Below, piece after piece: positions 41,925 through 52,431 of a stretch of 64,000 nucleotides of DNA. Numbering within the stretch: position 1 is the stretch's first letter; each line of letters begins with the position of its first letter. The stretch is from Roseburia sp. (lineage in GTDB: Bacteria; Bacillota; Clostridia; Lachnospirales; Lachnospiraceae): assembly GCA_022771695.1 (NCBI GenBank), contig JALEKJ010000021.1:116266-180265 (forward strand). Direction: 5' to 3'. Both the position numbers and the translations under genes were made by a program. A model generated the notes under the pieces. That model searched no databases and had not been told where the DNA came from. It worked only from the letters and a program-made list of their open reading frames with translations.

Positions 41925-43253
41925 TCATTCGTCACCACTTTTCCATACCCTTATCTCATCCAGACGTTTCCTGACCTTTGCTTCTTCCCCCTGCATCGTC
42001 GGACGGTAATATCTGCGCTCTGCAAGCGCATCCGGCAGGCACTGCATCTTCGTCAGCTTATTCTCATAATTGTGGGCATACTCATAGCCTTTGCCATAAT
42101 CAAGCTCCGTCATCAGCTTGGTCGGCGCATTGCGTATCTGAAGCGGAACCGGCTCTGCCCGTCCGGTTCGGATATCCTTCTTCGTCTCCTCACATGCCTC
42201 ATAAAGCGCATTCGATTTTGGTGCCATCGACAGATAGACCACGGCATGAGTCAGATTTACATCGCACTCCGGCATCCCGTTAAAATGACATGCCTGGTAT
42301 GCTGCGACCGCGACCTGCAATGCGTTGCTGTCTGCCATACCGACATCCTCACTGGCAAAACGAATCAAACGTCTCGCAATATAAAGTGGGTTCTCGCCAC
42401 CCTCTAACATCCGCTGCATCCAGTAAACCGCCGCATCCGGGTCGGAATTGCGCATGGATTTGTGCAATGCAGAAATCAAATTATAATGCTCTTCCCCATT
42501 CTTATCATACAAAAGCGACTTCCGATTGATACACTGTTCCATCCCTTCATCTGTCACGGTAATCGAACTGTCCGAGCCGATATCGCCGTTGAGCACGACC
42601 ATCTCTAAGGTGTTAAGTGCCATTCTGGCATCTCCGTCTGCCACCCGTGCAACCGCTTCAATCTGTTGCTTCGTGATATGGATACTCTGATTGCCAAAGC
42701 CCTTCGGATTGCTTATCGCATTGTCTAACAAGCGTACCAAATCTTTCTCCTCCAGCGCCTTTAGCACAAACACCTTACAGCGTGACAGTAACGCCGCATT
42801 CACTTCAAAAGAAGGATTCTCCGTCGTTGCTCCGATTAAGAGGATACTCCCCTTCTCCACAAACGGAAGAAACGCATCTTGCTGTGCCTTATTAAAACGA
42901 TGAATCTCATCCACAAACAGTACTGTGCGGATTCCCATCTTCCGGCTGTTCTCCGCCTGCTGCATCACTTCCTTAATCTCCTTGATGCCACTGGTAACCG
43001 CACTGAAATTGATAAAATTCGCCTTCGTCTGTCCTGCAATAATCCCCGCCAGTGTCGTCTTGCCGACTCCAGGCGGTCCCCAGAATATCATCGAGGATAT
43101 CTGATCCCGCTCAATCAGCTGGCGCAGCATCTTCCCTTCCCCCAAAAGGTGCTCCTGTCCCACAAAATCTGCAAAGCTTTCCGGGCGCAGTCTGCTCGCC
43201 AAAGGCGCACTCATATGCATCGTTCTGTCATCAAATAAGGACATCTGCTCCAC
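41925..43253 (-). CDS. rarA: Replication-associated recombination protein A
   Basis: This 442-residue AAA+ ATPase (MgsA/Mgs1/WRNIP1 family) acts at stalled forks. Walker A GPPGVGKTT (about residue 60), Walker B LFVDEIHRFNKAQQD, sensor 1 GATTENPSFEVN and the clamp-loader-like lid are present, and the C-terminal tetramer domain (about 270-430) carries MRNSDPDAAVYWMQRMLEGGE. The start is GTG at 43253, eight bases after GGAGG; an ATG at 43244 is too far from it. There is a likely 6S RNA just downstream. Confidence 0.95.
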   Translation of the reverse strand: MEQMSLFDDRTMHMSAPLASRLRPESFADFVGQEHLLGEGKMLRQLIERDQISSMIFWGPPGVGKTTLAGIIAGQTKANFINFSAVTSGIKEIKEVMQQAENSRKMGIRTVLFVDEIHRFNKAQQDAFLPFVEKGSILLIGATTENPSFEVNAALLSRCKVFVLKALEEKDLVRLLDNAISNPKGFGNQSIHITKQQIEAVARVADGDARMALNTLEMVVLNGDIGSDSSITVTDEGMEQCINRKSLLYDKNGEEHYNLISALHKSMRNSDPDAAVYWMQRMLEGGENPLYIARRLIRFASEDVGMADSNALQVAVAAYQACHFNGMPECDVNLTHAVVYLSMAPKSNALYEACEETKKDIRTGRAEPVPLQIRNAPTKLMTELDYGKGYEYAHNYENKLTKMQCLPDALAERRYYRPTMQGEEAKVRKRLDEIRVWKSGDE

Positions 43254-43379
43254 GATCCGTTCCTCCTTCTCGCTTCAAGATGTCCTTATTATAGCAAACA
43301 TATGTTCTTTATGCAAGGCTTCGCCTTCTATATCGTTGTTTTGTTTACAATTCCATCTTTTATACTGCAAATCAAAATA

Positions 43380-45968
43380 CTATTTTTCCTTCACGCGCGC
43401 CGTCAGTCGCTCCCCATCTACATCAATAAGAATCGTATCTCCGGCTCTCACTTCATCCGCCAAAATCAGCTTCGCGGAAAGTGTCTCCACATGCTTCTGC
43501 AAGAAACGCTTTAACGGTCTCGCACCGTAGATCGGGTCATAGCCATGTTCCACGATGTATTGACGTGCCGCATCCGTAAGCTCCACCGTCACTTCACGGT
43601 CGATCAGGCGCTTGTTCAAATCATTCATCAAAAGTGTGATAATGCTGCCGATATTATCCTTTGTCAGCGGCTTAAACATAATGATTTCGTCCAGACGGTT
43701 TAAGAACTCCGGCCGGAAATTACCGCGAAGCTCCTGCATCACAGCCGCCTCACAAGCCGGGTTGATATCACCGTTCTCGTCGATGCCCTCCAACAGATGC
43801 GCGGAACCAAGGTTGGATGTCATGATGATAATCGTATTCTTAAAATCCACGGTACGTCCCTGCGAATCGGTGATACGTCCGTCATCCAGGACCTGAAGCA
43901 GTACATTGAATACATCCGGGTGTGCCTTTTCCACCTCATCAAAAAGCACGACGGAATATGGTTTCCTGCGGACTGCCTCGGTCAACTGACCGCCCTCATC
44001 ATAGCCGACATATCCGGGAGGCGCTCCGATTAAACGGGACACGGAATATTTCTCCATGTACTCACTCATATCAAGGCGCACCATATTGGATTCATCGTCG
44101 AACAGGCTTGCTGCCAAAGCCTTGGCAAGCTCTGTCTTACCAACACCGGTCGGTCCTAGGAAAAGGAAGGAGCCGATAGGTTTACTTGGATCCTTGATAC
44201 CCGCTTTAGAACGAATGATTGCCTCAGTAACCTTTGTGACGCCCTCATCCTGTCCGATGACACGCTTGTGCAACTCATCGTCGAGATGTAATGTCTTATT
44301 GCGCTCGCTCTCCGTCAGCTTCGCAACCGGAATTCCGGTCCAACGTGAAATGATTCTCGCAATCTCCTCCTCGCTGACATTCTCATGCACCAGCGACAAA
44401 TCGCGTTTCTTCACTTCCTCTTCCTCGATTTCAAGCTGCTTTTCTAACTGCGGTAATTTACCGTACTGCAATTCTGCAGCCTTTTCAAGATCATAATTCT
44501 GCTGTGCCATCTTGATTTCATTCTTGACGGACTCCATCTCCTCGCGCAGCTTCTGTACCTTTTCCACGGAAGACTTTTCGTTCTCCCACTGGGCTTTTTT
44601 CGTGTTGAACTCATCGCGCAGCTCCGCAAGGTCTTTTTGCAGATTTGCAAGTCGGTCCTGACTGAGTCGGTCGGTCTCTTTTTTCAGAGCCGTCTCCTCA
44701 ATCTCCATCTGCATCACACGGCGATTCAGTTCATCAAGCTCTGTCGGCATAGAATCAAGCTCCGTCTTAATCAAAGCACACGCCTCATCGACAAGGTCGA
44801 TTGCCTTATCCGGCAAAAATCGGTCAGAAATATAACGGTTGGAAAGCACAGCTGCCGATACCAGCGCAGAGTCTGTAATCTTTACGCCGTGGAACACTTC
44901 GTAGCGTTCCTTTAATCCACGCAAAATAGAAATCGTGTCCTCCACCGTCGGTTCATCCACCGTAACCGGCTGGAAACGACGCTCCAACGCTGCATCCTTT
45001 TCAATATACTCACGATATTCGTCTAAGGTTGTCGCACCGATGCAATGCAACTCACCACGCGCAAGCATCGGCTTTAACAACTGTCCTGCGTCCATCGCAC
45101 CGTCCGTCTTACCGGCTCCCACGATGGTATGAAGTTCATCGATGAACAGAATAATCTGTCCATCCGAGCTTTTGACTTCGTCCAAAACCGCCTTCAAACG
45201 CTCCTCAAACTCACCACGATATTTTGCGCCTGCAATCAAGGCGCCCATATCCAGTGCAAACAGTCGTTTATCCTTCAGACCTTCCGGTACATCGCCCTTC
45301 ACGATTCGCTGTGCCAAACCCTCTACAACGGCTGTCTTACCGACACCCGGCTCACCGATTAATACCGGATTGTTTTTCGTCTTACGTGAAAGAATACGGA
45401 CTACATTACGAATCTCATCATCTCGACCGATAACCGGATCAAGCTTCTGATTTCTCGCACGCTCCACCATATCATAGCCGTACTTTTCTAATGTATCATA
45501 AGTAGCTTCCGGATTATCCGACGTCACCCTCTGGTTGCCGCGTACGGTAGAAAGTGCCTGTAAGAAGCGCTCTCTGGTAATTCCGTACTCCTTAAAGATT
45601 TCTTTCATCGCCTTATTCGGGTATTTGATTAAAGCCAGAAACAGATGCTCAACAGAGACATACTCGTCTCCCATCTGCTTCGCCTCGTCCTCTGCATGAA
45701 TCAGCACTTTATTTAAATCCTGTCCGACAAAGACCTGTCCTCCGGATACCTTTACACGAGCTGCCAGATGCCGCTCGGCGTTATCCATGAAATGTTCCTT
45801 CTGAATCTCCATCTTCTCTATCAGCTTTGGAATCAATCCGTCCTGCTGACGGAGAAGTGCCACTAACAGATGCTCCTGCTCAATCTCCTGATTGCCATAC
45901 TCGTAGGCAAGCTTTTCACAATCGTTGATGGCTTCTACAGACTTCTGTGTAAATTTCTGAATGTTCAT
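43380..45968 (-). CDS. clpB: ATP-dependent disaggregase ClpB
   Basis: This 862-residue Hsp100 chaperone has an N-domain with two Clp repeats (1-145), NBD1 with [13 protein letters not shown] (about residue 200), the long coiled-coil M domain (about 400-525) that marks ClpB and not ClpC, NBD2 with [13 protein letters not shown] (about 600) and the C-terminal D2 small domain. It rescues aggregated proteins together with DnaK. The pore-loop KYRGEFEER is seen. GGAGG lies before the ATG, and the gene is under a CIRCE operator at 46085-46111. Confidence 0.97.
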   Translation of the reverse strand: MNIQKFTQKSVEAINDCEKLAYEYGNQEIEQEHLLVALLRQQDGLIPKLIEKMEIQKEHFMDNAERHLAARVKVSGGQVFVGQDLNKVLIHAEDEAKQMGDEYVSVEHLFLALIKYPNKAMKEIFKEYGITRERFLQALSTVRGNQRVTSDNPEATYDTLEKYGYDMVERARNQKLDPVIGRDDEIRNVVRILSRKTKNNPVLIGEPGVGKTAVVEGLAQRIVKGDVPEGLKDKRLFALDMGALIAGAKYRGEFEERLKAVLDEVKSSDGQIILFIDELHTIVGAGKTDGAMDAGQLLKPMLARGELHCIGATTLDEYREYIEKDAALERRFQPVTVDEPTVEDTISILRGLKERYEVFHGVKITDSALVSAAVLSNRYISDRFLPDKAIDLVDEACALIKTELDSMPTELDELNRRVMQMEIEETALKKETDRLSQDRLANLQKDLAELRDEFNTKKAQWENEKSSVEKVQKLREEMESVKNEIKMAQQNYDLEKAAELQYGKLPQLEKQLEIEEEEVKKRDLSLVHENVSEEEIARIISRWTGIPVAKLTESERNKTLHLDDELHKRVIGQDEGVTKVTEAIIRSKAGIKDPSKPIGSFLFLGPTGVGKTELAKALAASLFDDESNMVRLDMSEYMEKYSVSRLIGAPPGYVGYDEGGQLTEAVRRKPYSVVLFDEVEKAHPDVFNVLLQVLDDGRITDSQGRTVDFKNTIIIMTSNLGSAHLLEGIDENGDINPACEAAVMQELRGNFRPEFLNRLDEIIMFKPLTKDNIGSIITLLMNDLNKRLIDREVTVELTDAARQYIVEHGYDPIYGARPLKRFLQKHVETLSAKLILADEVRAGDTILIDVDGERLTARVKEK

Positions 45969-46069
45969 AGCGTTACCTCCTGTTTCTAACTACTCTCAGT
46001 ATGTATCAATCTGCTTGTATCATACTGTTTCTCCGCGAATATCCGCGTCAACTCCTCGTTACAATTTGA

Positions 46070-46111
46070 GTTATAGCACAATTATTAGCACTCGTCAACA
46101 TAGAGTGCTAA
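46070..46111 (-). promoter_or_regulatory. clpB promoter with CIRCE (HrcA) operator
   Basis: TTAGCACTC (46085-46093) and GAGTGCTAA (46103-46111) with a nine-base spacer match the CIRCE consensus perfectly. A -35 TTGACG (46093-46098) inside it and a -10 TATAAC (46070-46075), 17 bases apart on the minus strand, place HrcA over the promoter. Confidence 0.95.
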
Positions 46112-46278
46112 TAATTTTCAGAATTTTTATTTTTAACATTTAGTGCTCCTTCAACAGTTCCATGAATCTTGCCGTTCTTCTACTCCTTTAGCCCTTATAT
46201 TTCTCACATTCAGTTAATGTAGCTATCGTATCATAACTTTTTCCAGTATTCAATTCGCCCTTGCAGAATACAATCAAA

Positions 46279-48675
46279 TCACTTTGCAGTTATCAGTTCC
46301 TGTAGCACACCACGTATCGCATCATCCATCTCCAGTGTCTGAAGTGTACTTAGCAATACAGGCATCCGCTTCTCATGCTCTATCACCTGATATATCTGGT
46401 CCTTTTGTAAAAATCCAATCTCCGCCTGATTTAAAAATGCAAAGCATCTTTCCAATACGTCGTTTTGTACCTCACTCCATCCCGTTATCAGGCTTATTTG
46501 TATCTGATATTCTATACTTGTTGCAGGAATTTCAACTACTGCCATCTTCTTTTTTTCATCATATGATGTTGCACATAATACATGTTTTCCGGCCACCTTC
46601 ACCTCCACACTTGCACAAGCATCACACGTGCATCCGGCAAATTCTACTACATAGCTTCTCTTTTCCGGAATTAATGTAACCTCTCCTTCTGCAGGATAAA
46701 TCTGAAAAACCGATTTCTTCTTTTCCTCGTATGTCATGCGGGTAATGACGCAATGTCCCTGTTCGTAATCACAGGTTTCGTTATCATCCTCATATAACTC
46801 AAATTCGCCGTCAGCCCCTGCGCATACTTTTATGCGAAGCGATGACGGGTTCTGCCCTGCTTCCGTAGCAGATATCTCATCTGTAAATGGTATAATTCCT
46901 CCCGCTTTCATCAGTACCGGAATACTGTCTAAACTTCGATACATATCAAGCATTCGATTTCCGTCATATAGCATTCCGGTATGTATATCGTACCAGCTAC
47001 CCTTGGGTAGCCACATTTTCACCTTTGCCACATTCAGTTTCGGAATTCGTGGGTTTGTAATCGGCGCAACAATCATTTGATTGCCAAAGAAAAATTGGTT
47101 TTTCACCTCATATGCATGGAACTCCTCCGGATACTCATAATACATCGGAAGCACAAGCGGTCGGTTCTCCTGATAGTTCTTATAATTCATCGTATACAAA
47201 TACGGCAGCATGCGGTGTCGTTCCCTTAAAGCCTCACTCATCACGGTTTCCGTCTCCTGCTTATAACGCCACGGTTCTTTTCCGTTAAATTCACTGCATG
47301 CACTGTGCAAACGCATAATCGGTGAATAAATGCCATACTGTGTCCATCTGGCAACCATCTCATCATTCTTATATCCCAACATATGTCCACCAATATCATG
47401 ACTCCACCAACCATATCCTATGTTAGATGCTGTCGCCGTAAAATATGGTTGAAAATCCAGAGATTCCCATGTAGTAACTGTATCACCGGAAAATCCAACC
47501 GGGTAACGGTGGCTTCCCGGTCCGGCATATCTTGAGAAGGTCATTGGTCGTTTTCCGTCTCTTCTATTATCCAAAAAATGAAAATGGTTAAAAATCCACA
47601 AGGGATCCAATCCTTCTATCTTCGTGGTATTCCCCTGCTGCCAATCAATCCACCAGAAGTCTACCCCCTCCTCTTCTCGCGGATGGTGGAGATATTTAAA
47701 GTATGCCTCTATAAATTTAGGGTTTGCCGGATCACAGCAAACCGGGTCTTCATGGGTGTAATCCACCTCCATTTCTTCCGCTATCGCCTGATACATCTCC
47801 TCATGTCCGCGTACTCCTTCTGCCGGATGCACATTCAAGGTCACCCGCATCCCTTTCTGATGCAGTTTTTCAAGGAAACGTACCGGATTTGGAAAAAACT
47901 TTTTATTCCATGTATATCCTGTCCATCCACTGCCGTACTTCGGATTGATATCTACCAGATGCCAATCCATGTCAATCACTGCAACACTAAATGGTAAATT
48001 CCGTTTTTCAAACTCATCCATCAGCTTCAAATAGGATTCTTCTGTATATTTATAATATCTGCTCCACCAATTTCCCAGCGCATAACGCGGTAGCATGGGT
48101 GTTTTCCCACAGAGATAGTAAAAAGCATCCAATGCCTCCTTGTAGTCATGTCCGTAACCAAAAAAATATAAATCCTCTATTCCCTTTTTTCTCGGTTCAA
48201 TCCACCCGTCCTCCAATAAAATCTGCGACTTTGCATCATCAAGCACGGAAAAACCAACACGCGATATCAGTCCATGCTCCAACTGTACTGCTCCATCTGC
48301 CATATCAAGTGTCCTCGCCGTTCCTCCCAGGTCGCAAAATTCTTCCCCATAATGCCAGATACTTTGGTAAATACTAATGTTTCCCTTTACCTGTATACTA
48401 AGTCCATGGCTTGAGAACTTTTTTTCATCATAAATCAAGTGCAGGCGGGATGTATGAATCTCTATTCCGTCCTTATTTTGTATCACGCGGTAATTCGTCT
48501 TCGGAAAATCTCTATAAAACGCCATTTGAGTTGCTCGATCCTCAAATATTCCATCCTCCGCATATTCCAACCGAAGCAATCCCTCCGTTAACATGGTTAT
48601 TCTGTATTTTTCTCCCTGCACTATATTCTCCGCTTGTGCCAGCGGCTGTGTTTTTATTCTGTATATTTCCTGCAT
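46279..48675 (-). CDS. GH31-family alpha-glycosidase
   Basis: This 798-residue enzyme has an N-terminal beta-sandwich (about 1-170), the GH31 barrel (about 175-530) and two C-terminal beta domains. The catalytic nucleophile is in FWWIDWQQGN (about residue 342), the acid/base in FSGDTVTTWESL (about residue 396), and GWWSHDIGGHMLGYKNDEM follows. There is no signal peptide, so it works inside on imported sugar. Family members act on alpha-glucosides, alpha-xylosides or alpha-galactosides, and the choice cannot be made by eye. Start 48675 follows GGGAG. Last gene of the uptake operon. Confidence 0.92.
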   Translation of the reverse strand: MQEIYRIKTQPLAQAENIVQGEKYRITMLTEGLLRLEYAEDGIFEDRATQMAFYRDFPKTNYRVIQNKDGIEIHTSRLHLIYDEKKFSSHGLSIQVKGNISIYQSIWHYGEEFCDLGGTARTLDMADGAVQLEHGLISRVGFSVLDDAKSQILLEDGWIEPRKKGIEDLYFFGYGHDYKEALDAFYYLCGKTPMLPRYALGNWWSRYYKYTEESYLKLMDEFEKRNLPFSVAVIDMDWHLVDINPKYGSGWTGYTWNKKFFPNPVRFLEKLHQKGMRVTLNVHPAEGVRGHEEMYQAIAEEMEVDYTHEDPVCCDPANPKFIEAYFKYLHHPREEEGVDFWWIDWQQGNTTKIEGLDPLWIFNHFHFLDNRRDGKRPMTFSRYAGPGSHRYPVGFSGDTVTTWESLDFQPYFTATASNIGYGWWSHDIGGHMLGYKNDEMVARWTQYGIYSPIMRLHSACSEFNGKEPWRYKQETETVMSEALRERHRMLPYLYTMNYKNYQENRPLVLPMYYEYPEEFHAYEVKNQFFFGNQMIVAPITNPRIPKLNVAKVKMWLPKGSWYDIHTGMLYDGNRMLDMYRSLDSIPVLMKAGGIIPFTDEISATEAGQNPSSLRIKVCAGADGEFELYEDDNETCDYEQGHCVITRMTYEEKKKSVFQIYPAEGEVTLIPEKRSYVVEFAGCTCDACASVEVKVAGKHVLCATSYDEKKKMAVVEIPATSIEYQIQISLITGWSEVQNDVLERCFAFLNQAEIGFLQKDQIYQVIEHEKRMPVLLSTLQTLEMDDAIRGVLQELITAK

Positions 48676-48714
48676 GCTGCTCCCTTCCTTCACACAATTC
48701 TAACTCTTAATATA

Positions 48715-48745
48715 CGAATAGATAGCTCAATGAGCTATCTATTCG
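48715..48745 (-). terminator. Perfect 15-bp hairpin between binding-protein and GH31 genes
   Basis: CGAATAGATAGCTCA (48715-48729) and TGAGCTATCTATTCG (48731-48745) pair perfectly around one base. There is no T-run, so it more likely protects the 3' end of the abundant binding-protein mRNA and lowers GH31 expression. Confidence 0.7.
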
Positions 48746-48753
48746 CAATTCTA

Positions 48754-50343
48754 CTAATTATTCGACATATAAGTGTTATATGCATCTGTCTGAATCTGCA
48801 TGAAGTCTTCATATCCCATCTGATTCAATGTTGCAATATAATCATCCCACTGTTCTTCAATGCCACCTTCTGTTACCCAGGATGCCTGGCATGCATCCAC
48901 ATATGCAGAAATATCTGCATAGAGCGTTGCTAATGTCTGCAGTTGTTCTTCGGTATAGCTAACATTCGGATATGCTTCTCTTGCATATTGACGCATATCA
49001 TCATCTAGCGCAAGCTTAGAAGCATCACCATTTTCGGCTGCATAAGTTACTTTGTCATTAAATCCATCTGCCACATATTTAGGTCCAAAGTCGCGCAAAG
49101 AATTAATCCATGCATAAGTATCTGCAGAATTTCCATCCTGCGGTTCAAGTACGGTATAAGTTCCTGCTGCCTCATCTTTCTCCACGCCTACCCCAAATGA
49201 ACCATAGAAATTCTGAATAGATGCATCCTCTGTATAGAATTTATCCACCCATGATAATAATTTGCCCGGATCTTCACAAGCGGAAGTAACTACAAATTCA
49301 TAACGGGAATAATTCCAATGCTCCGGATCAGAAGAAATATATTGCTCTCCATCCGGTCCTTCCAATGCAGGTAACGCTACGTACTGATCTGCATTGGAAC
49401 CAAAGGTTGAATCCGCAGTCCACCCCGGTGCCACACCTATTACCGGCGTTTCACTCATCAGCTTCGCATCACGCATGGAATCATCTTCCGTGAAAACCTC
49501 TGCATCAATCAGTCCTTCTGCATAACACTGTTGCATCCACTTTACGCCTTCTTTGTATTCCTCCGATGTTGGGATATAAATCGGCTGCCCATCTCTCACC
49601 ATCATAGAATAGGTGCCATCTGCTCCGATTGTCGTTCCAAACGGCAGGCAAAAAAACATTACTGTATCCGCATAACCGCGTCCAAATGGTATCTCATCAC
49701 TTGGATCACCATTTCCATTCGCATCCTGTTCCTTAAAAGCTCTTAAAACATCTACAAACTCTTCATAAGTTGTTGGCATAGAAAGTCCTAAGTTGTCCAA
49801 CCACGTCTGATTAATAAACATCTGGTTTGCCACCGTAGGTCTACATGGTTTCTTCGCTGGCAAACCATAAATATGGCCGTCTGCCGAAGTTGCCAATGCT
49901 TTCATTGTAGGATCTGACTCAAGAATGCTCTTAAAGTTCGGCATATACTCATCAATATACTCATCAAGTGCAATAAAGGAACCTGTATTGGTCAAAATAT
50001 CTGATTCTGAGAAACAGATGGAACCCATAAATGCATCCGGTAAATCGCCACCTGCTAAAAGTACCGCTTTCTTATCTCCCCAGTCTGCATTTAAAATTGT
50101 ATTCCACTTAACCTCAATCCCTGTTTCTGTCGCGGCCTCATCCGGAAATCCCAAATGATATTCTTCTCCCCAGTCTGCCCAGCGAACCGTAGCTACCTCA
50201 AATACATTTTCTGCTTCGCTTTCTGTTGCATCCTCACTTGTCACTGCACCCTCGCCAGTCGCCTTGCTGCCACATCCGGTTACTCCTAACGCTCCGACGA
50301 CCATAGTCATTGCCAACAGCATGCTCACCTTTTTCTTAAACAT
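48754..50343 (-). CDS. Extracellular sugar-binding lipoprotein (CUT1 ABC importer)
   Basis: This 529-residue family 1 solute-binding protein of the large LplA/YtcQ type has a signal peptide with lipobox VTGC at about residue 24, so it is a surface lipoprotein. The middle shows family segments such as DLPDAFMGSICFSESD and YGLPAKKPCRPTVANQMFINQTWLDNLG. It hands an oligosaccharide to the two permeases encoded just upstream. No ATPase gene is present; such systems use a shared MsmX-type ATPase. GAGGAGAAG precedes the ATG. Confidence 0.93.
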   Translation of the reverse strand: MFKKKVSMLLAMTMVVGALGVTGCGSKATGEGAVTSEDATESEAENVFEVATVRWADWGEEYHLGFPDEAATETGIEVKWNTILNADWGDKKAVLLAGGDLPDAFMGSICFSESDILTNTGSFIALDEYIDEYMPNFKSILESDPTMKALATSADGHIYGLPAKKPCRPTVANQMFINQTWLDNLGLSMPTTYEEFVDVLRAFKEQDANGNGDPSDEIPFGRGYADTVMFFCLPFGTTIGADGTYSMMVRDGQPIYIPTSEEYKEGVKWMQQCYAEGLIDAEVFTEDDSMRDAKLMSETPVIGVAPGWTADSTFGSNADQYVALPALEGPDGEQYISSDPEHWNYSRYEFVVTSACEDPGKLLSWVDKFYTEDASIQNFYGSFGVGVEKDEAAGTYTVLEPQDGNSADTYAWINSLRDFGPKYVADGFNDKVTYAAENGDASKLALDDDMRQYAREAYPNVSYTEEQLQTLATLYADISAYVDACQASWVTEGGIEEQWDDYIATLNQMGYEDFMQIQTDAYNTYMSNN

Positions 50344-50367
50344 ATTCTTCTCCTCATTTCTTTTTAT

Positions 50368-51255
50368 TTATTCCTTCACTGCCCCTATCATAACACCCTG
50401 ATTAAAATATTTCTGCAAAAATGGGTATAAACACATAATAGGCAGTGTTGAAACCACAATCGACGCATATTTCATCATGTCAGAGAGCTGACGCAACTCC
50501 TGCGCCATCGTTCCTGTTGCAGCCCCCAACAATGACTGATTGGTAATTAAAATTCTTCTAAGTAATAATTGCAACGGCTGTAACGATTCATCACTGATAT
50601 AAATCAACGCATTAAACCAGGAATTCCACAATCCAACTGCCGTCCATAAACCGATTACCGCAAGCACAGCTTTTGACAAAGGCAAGGCAAACTGGAAAAA
50701 GTAACGTATCGTTCCGCAGCCATCAATCTGTGCCGCCTCCCACAAGGATTCCGGGAGCGAATTTTTAAAAAATGTCCTTGCAACGATAATATTATAAGTC
50801 GATACGGAAAACGGAAGAACCATCACCCAAAAGGTATCCAATAATCCAAAGCTTTTGACGACAAAGTATGTTGGTATTAACCCGCCGCTTACAAACATTG
50901 GAATCATATAGAAAAGATTAATCCATTTTTTTCCCACCAAATCGTCTCTTGACATCGCATAGCCAGCGGGAATATTTACACCAAGTGCAATCAAGGTGCC
51001 AACAATCGTATAGGCAATAGTGTTTCTATAACTCGTCCATATCTGTTCCTGTGCAAAAAGCGCCTGATAACCTGATATATCCCATTTTTTCGGCCAAAGC
51101 CATACCTCGCCGTTTGCAACATCCGCCGGATTGCTAAAAGATGCAATAATTACAAACCAAAGCGGATACAGTACCAATACGATCATTACAATAGCAATAA
51201 TGTAAAAAATGATATTTACAATCCTATCTTGCGATTTCACTCTCTTTTTTCGCAT
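50368..51255 (-). CDS. CUT1 sugar ABC permease, MalG/YtcP type
   Basis: This 295-residue permease has six transmembrane helices and the EAA loop EAAQIDGCGTIRYFFQFALPL (about residue 190) that docks the ATPase. N-terminal YPLWFVIIASFSNPADVANGEVWLWPKKW is typical of the MalG-like partner of LplB permeases. AGGAGGGG lies upstream of the ATG. It sits between the other permease (13 bases away) and the binding protein (24 bases). Confidence 0.93.
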   Translation of the reverse strand: MRKKRVKSQDRIVNIIFYIIAIVMIVLVLYPLWFVIIASFSNPADVANGEVWLWPKKWDISGYQALFAQEQIWTSYRNTIAYTIVGTLIALGVNIPAGYAMSRDDLVGKKWINLFYMIPMFVSGGLIPTYFVVKSFGLLDTFWVMVLPFSVSTYNIIVARTFFKNSLPESLWEAAQIDGCGTIRYFFQFALPLSKAVLAVIGLWTAVGLWNSWFNALIYISDESLQPLQLLLRRILITNQSLLGAATGTMAQELRQLSDMMKYASIVVSTLPIMCLYPFLQKYFNQGVMIGAVKE

Positions 51256-51267
51256 AAAGTTCCCCTC

Positions 51268-52152
51268 CTAAAACAAACTGGTTTGTGTCGTCTTTTTCGC
51301 TATAAAGTTAATCAGCAGCAATACAACCACATTTACAACTGTATTAAACAACCCAATTGCAGTGGACAAACTATATTGGCAACTCTGCAATCCAATTTTA
51401 TATACATAGGTGGAAATTATCTCGCTCGAAAGGATATTCTGTGTGTTTTGCAATAAATATACCTTTTCAAAACCAATTCCCAGAATGCTTCCGGCACGCA
51501 AAACCAGTAATACCATGGCTGTTGGCATAATCAGCGGCAAATCAATATGCCTGATTTTCTGCAGTGTACTTGCTCCATCAATGGTCGCTGCCTCATAGTA
51601 AGTAGGATCTATACTCGACAATGCTGCCAGATAAATAATACTGTCCCAACCAAGATGCTGCCAAATATCACTCCATACATACACGTGTTTAAAAGCATCC
51701 GCATCTGCCATTAAATTCGGCACTTCTACCCCCAATACGCCAAATATATTTGCCAGCAATCCGCTGCTCGGCGATAAAAAAATCAGTATCAACCCACACA
51801 TAACCATCGTTGATATAAAATGCGGAAGATATGTAACCACTTGAAATACCTTTTTGAACATTCTTGTCTTCATCTGATTACACATCAATGCCAAGGCAAT
51901 CGGCAACGGGAAGCCCACCAGAATTCCATACAGACTAAGCACTAATGTATTTTTCATCGTTACGGGAAATTGATAGGAACGAAAAAACTGTAAAAAATTA
52001 TCAAATCCCACCCAGGGACTATCAATGATTCCCAAAGCCGGAGAATAATCCTTAAATGCTATAATCACTCCACCTAACGGAAGATAAGAAAAACAAAAAA
52101 GCAATATTGCCGAAGGTAATAGTAAAAGGTATAAAGGCATGCTTTTTTTCAT
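51268..52152 (-). CDS. CUT1 sugar ABC permease, LplB/MalF type
   Basis: This 294-residue permease has six helices, early GGVIIAFKDYSPALGI, PHFISTMVMCGLILIF and the EAA loop EAATIDGASTLQKIRHIDLPLI (about residue 190). It is first in the uptake operon and forms a heterodimer with the next permease. AAAGGAGC precedes the ATG. It is divergent from the YesM/YesN regulators, which very likely switch it on. Confidence 0.93.
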   Translation of the reverse strand: MKKSMPLYLLLLPSAILLFCFSYLPLGGVIIAFKDYSPALGIIDSPWVGFDNFLQFFRSYQFPVTMKNTLVLSLYGILVGFPLPIALALMCNQMKTRMFKKVFQVVTYLPHFISTMVMCGLILIFLSPSSGLLANIFGVLGVEVPNLMADADAFKHVYVWSDIWQHLGWDSIIYLAALSSIDPTYYEAATIDGASTLQKIRHIDLPLIMPTAMVLLVLRAGSILGIGFEKVYLLQNTQNILSSEIISTYVYKIGLQSCQYSLSTAIGLFNTVVNVVVLLLINFIAKKTTQTSLF

Positions 52153-52222
52153 TGTTGTTGCTCCTTTCGGTTAATCTCTTTGTACAGGAACATCATAGCC
52201 TTTTTTAGAAGCCATCAATAGT

Positions 52223-52353
52223 ACTATCCGGTCTTTGGTCTAGCACATTTTCGTCTATTCACTCCAAAAGAAAAAAACGTTGAATCCTTATATTCTCAAC
52301 GTTTTTTCGTTTAGCTCTAGCACTTTTTCGATTTATTTATTGCACTATCCGGT
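52223..52353. repeat. Duplicated motifs in the divergent control region
   Basis: ACTATCCGGT occurs at 52223-52232 and 52344-52353. TCTAGCACATTTTCG at 52239-52253 recurs with one change at 52316-52330. Both pairs are in direct orientation but in swapped order, on either side of a hairpin. They are good candidates for binding sites of the YesN-type regulator encoded next door. Confidence 0.55.
52272..52307. terminator. Hairpin between the divergent operons
   Basis: AAAAAACGTTGA (52272-52283) pairs perfectly with TCAACGTTTTTT (52296-52307). With A and T tails it can act as a terminator on both strands, though no gene ends here, so it may insulate the two divergent promoters. Confidence 0.6.
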
Positions 52354-52431
52354 TATAATTTTTTATTTTCTGGAATTCTTTTCCTCTGTATTTTATAATA
52401 TACATATCGAAATCTACGGAGATATCAATTT

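Noticed and set aside
41601..42407. A 268-residue plus-strand frame over the patB-rarA gap
   Set aside because: It crosses the 6S-like RNA region and the end of rarA, has no ribosome site and no recognisable protein features.
43254..43379. Strong terminator between clpB and rarA
   Set aside because: Only a short AAGG-CGAAG-CCTT-like hairpin is visible with no T-run, which is too weak to call.
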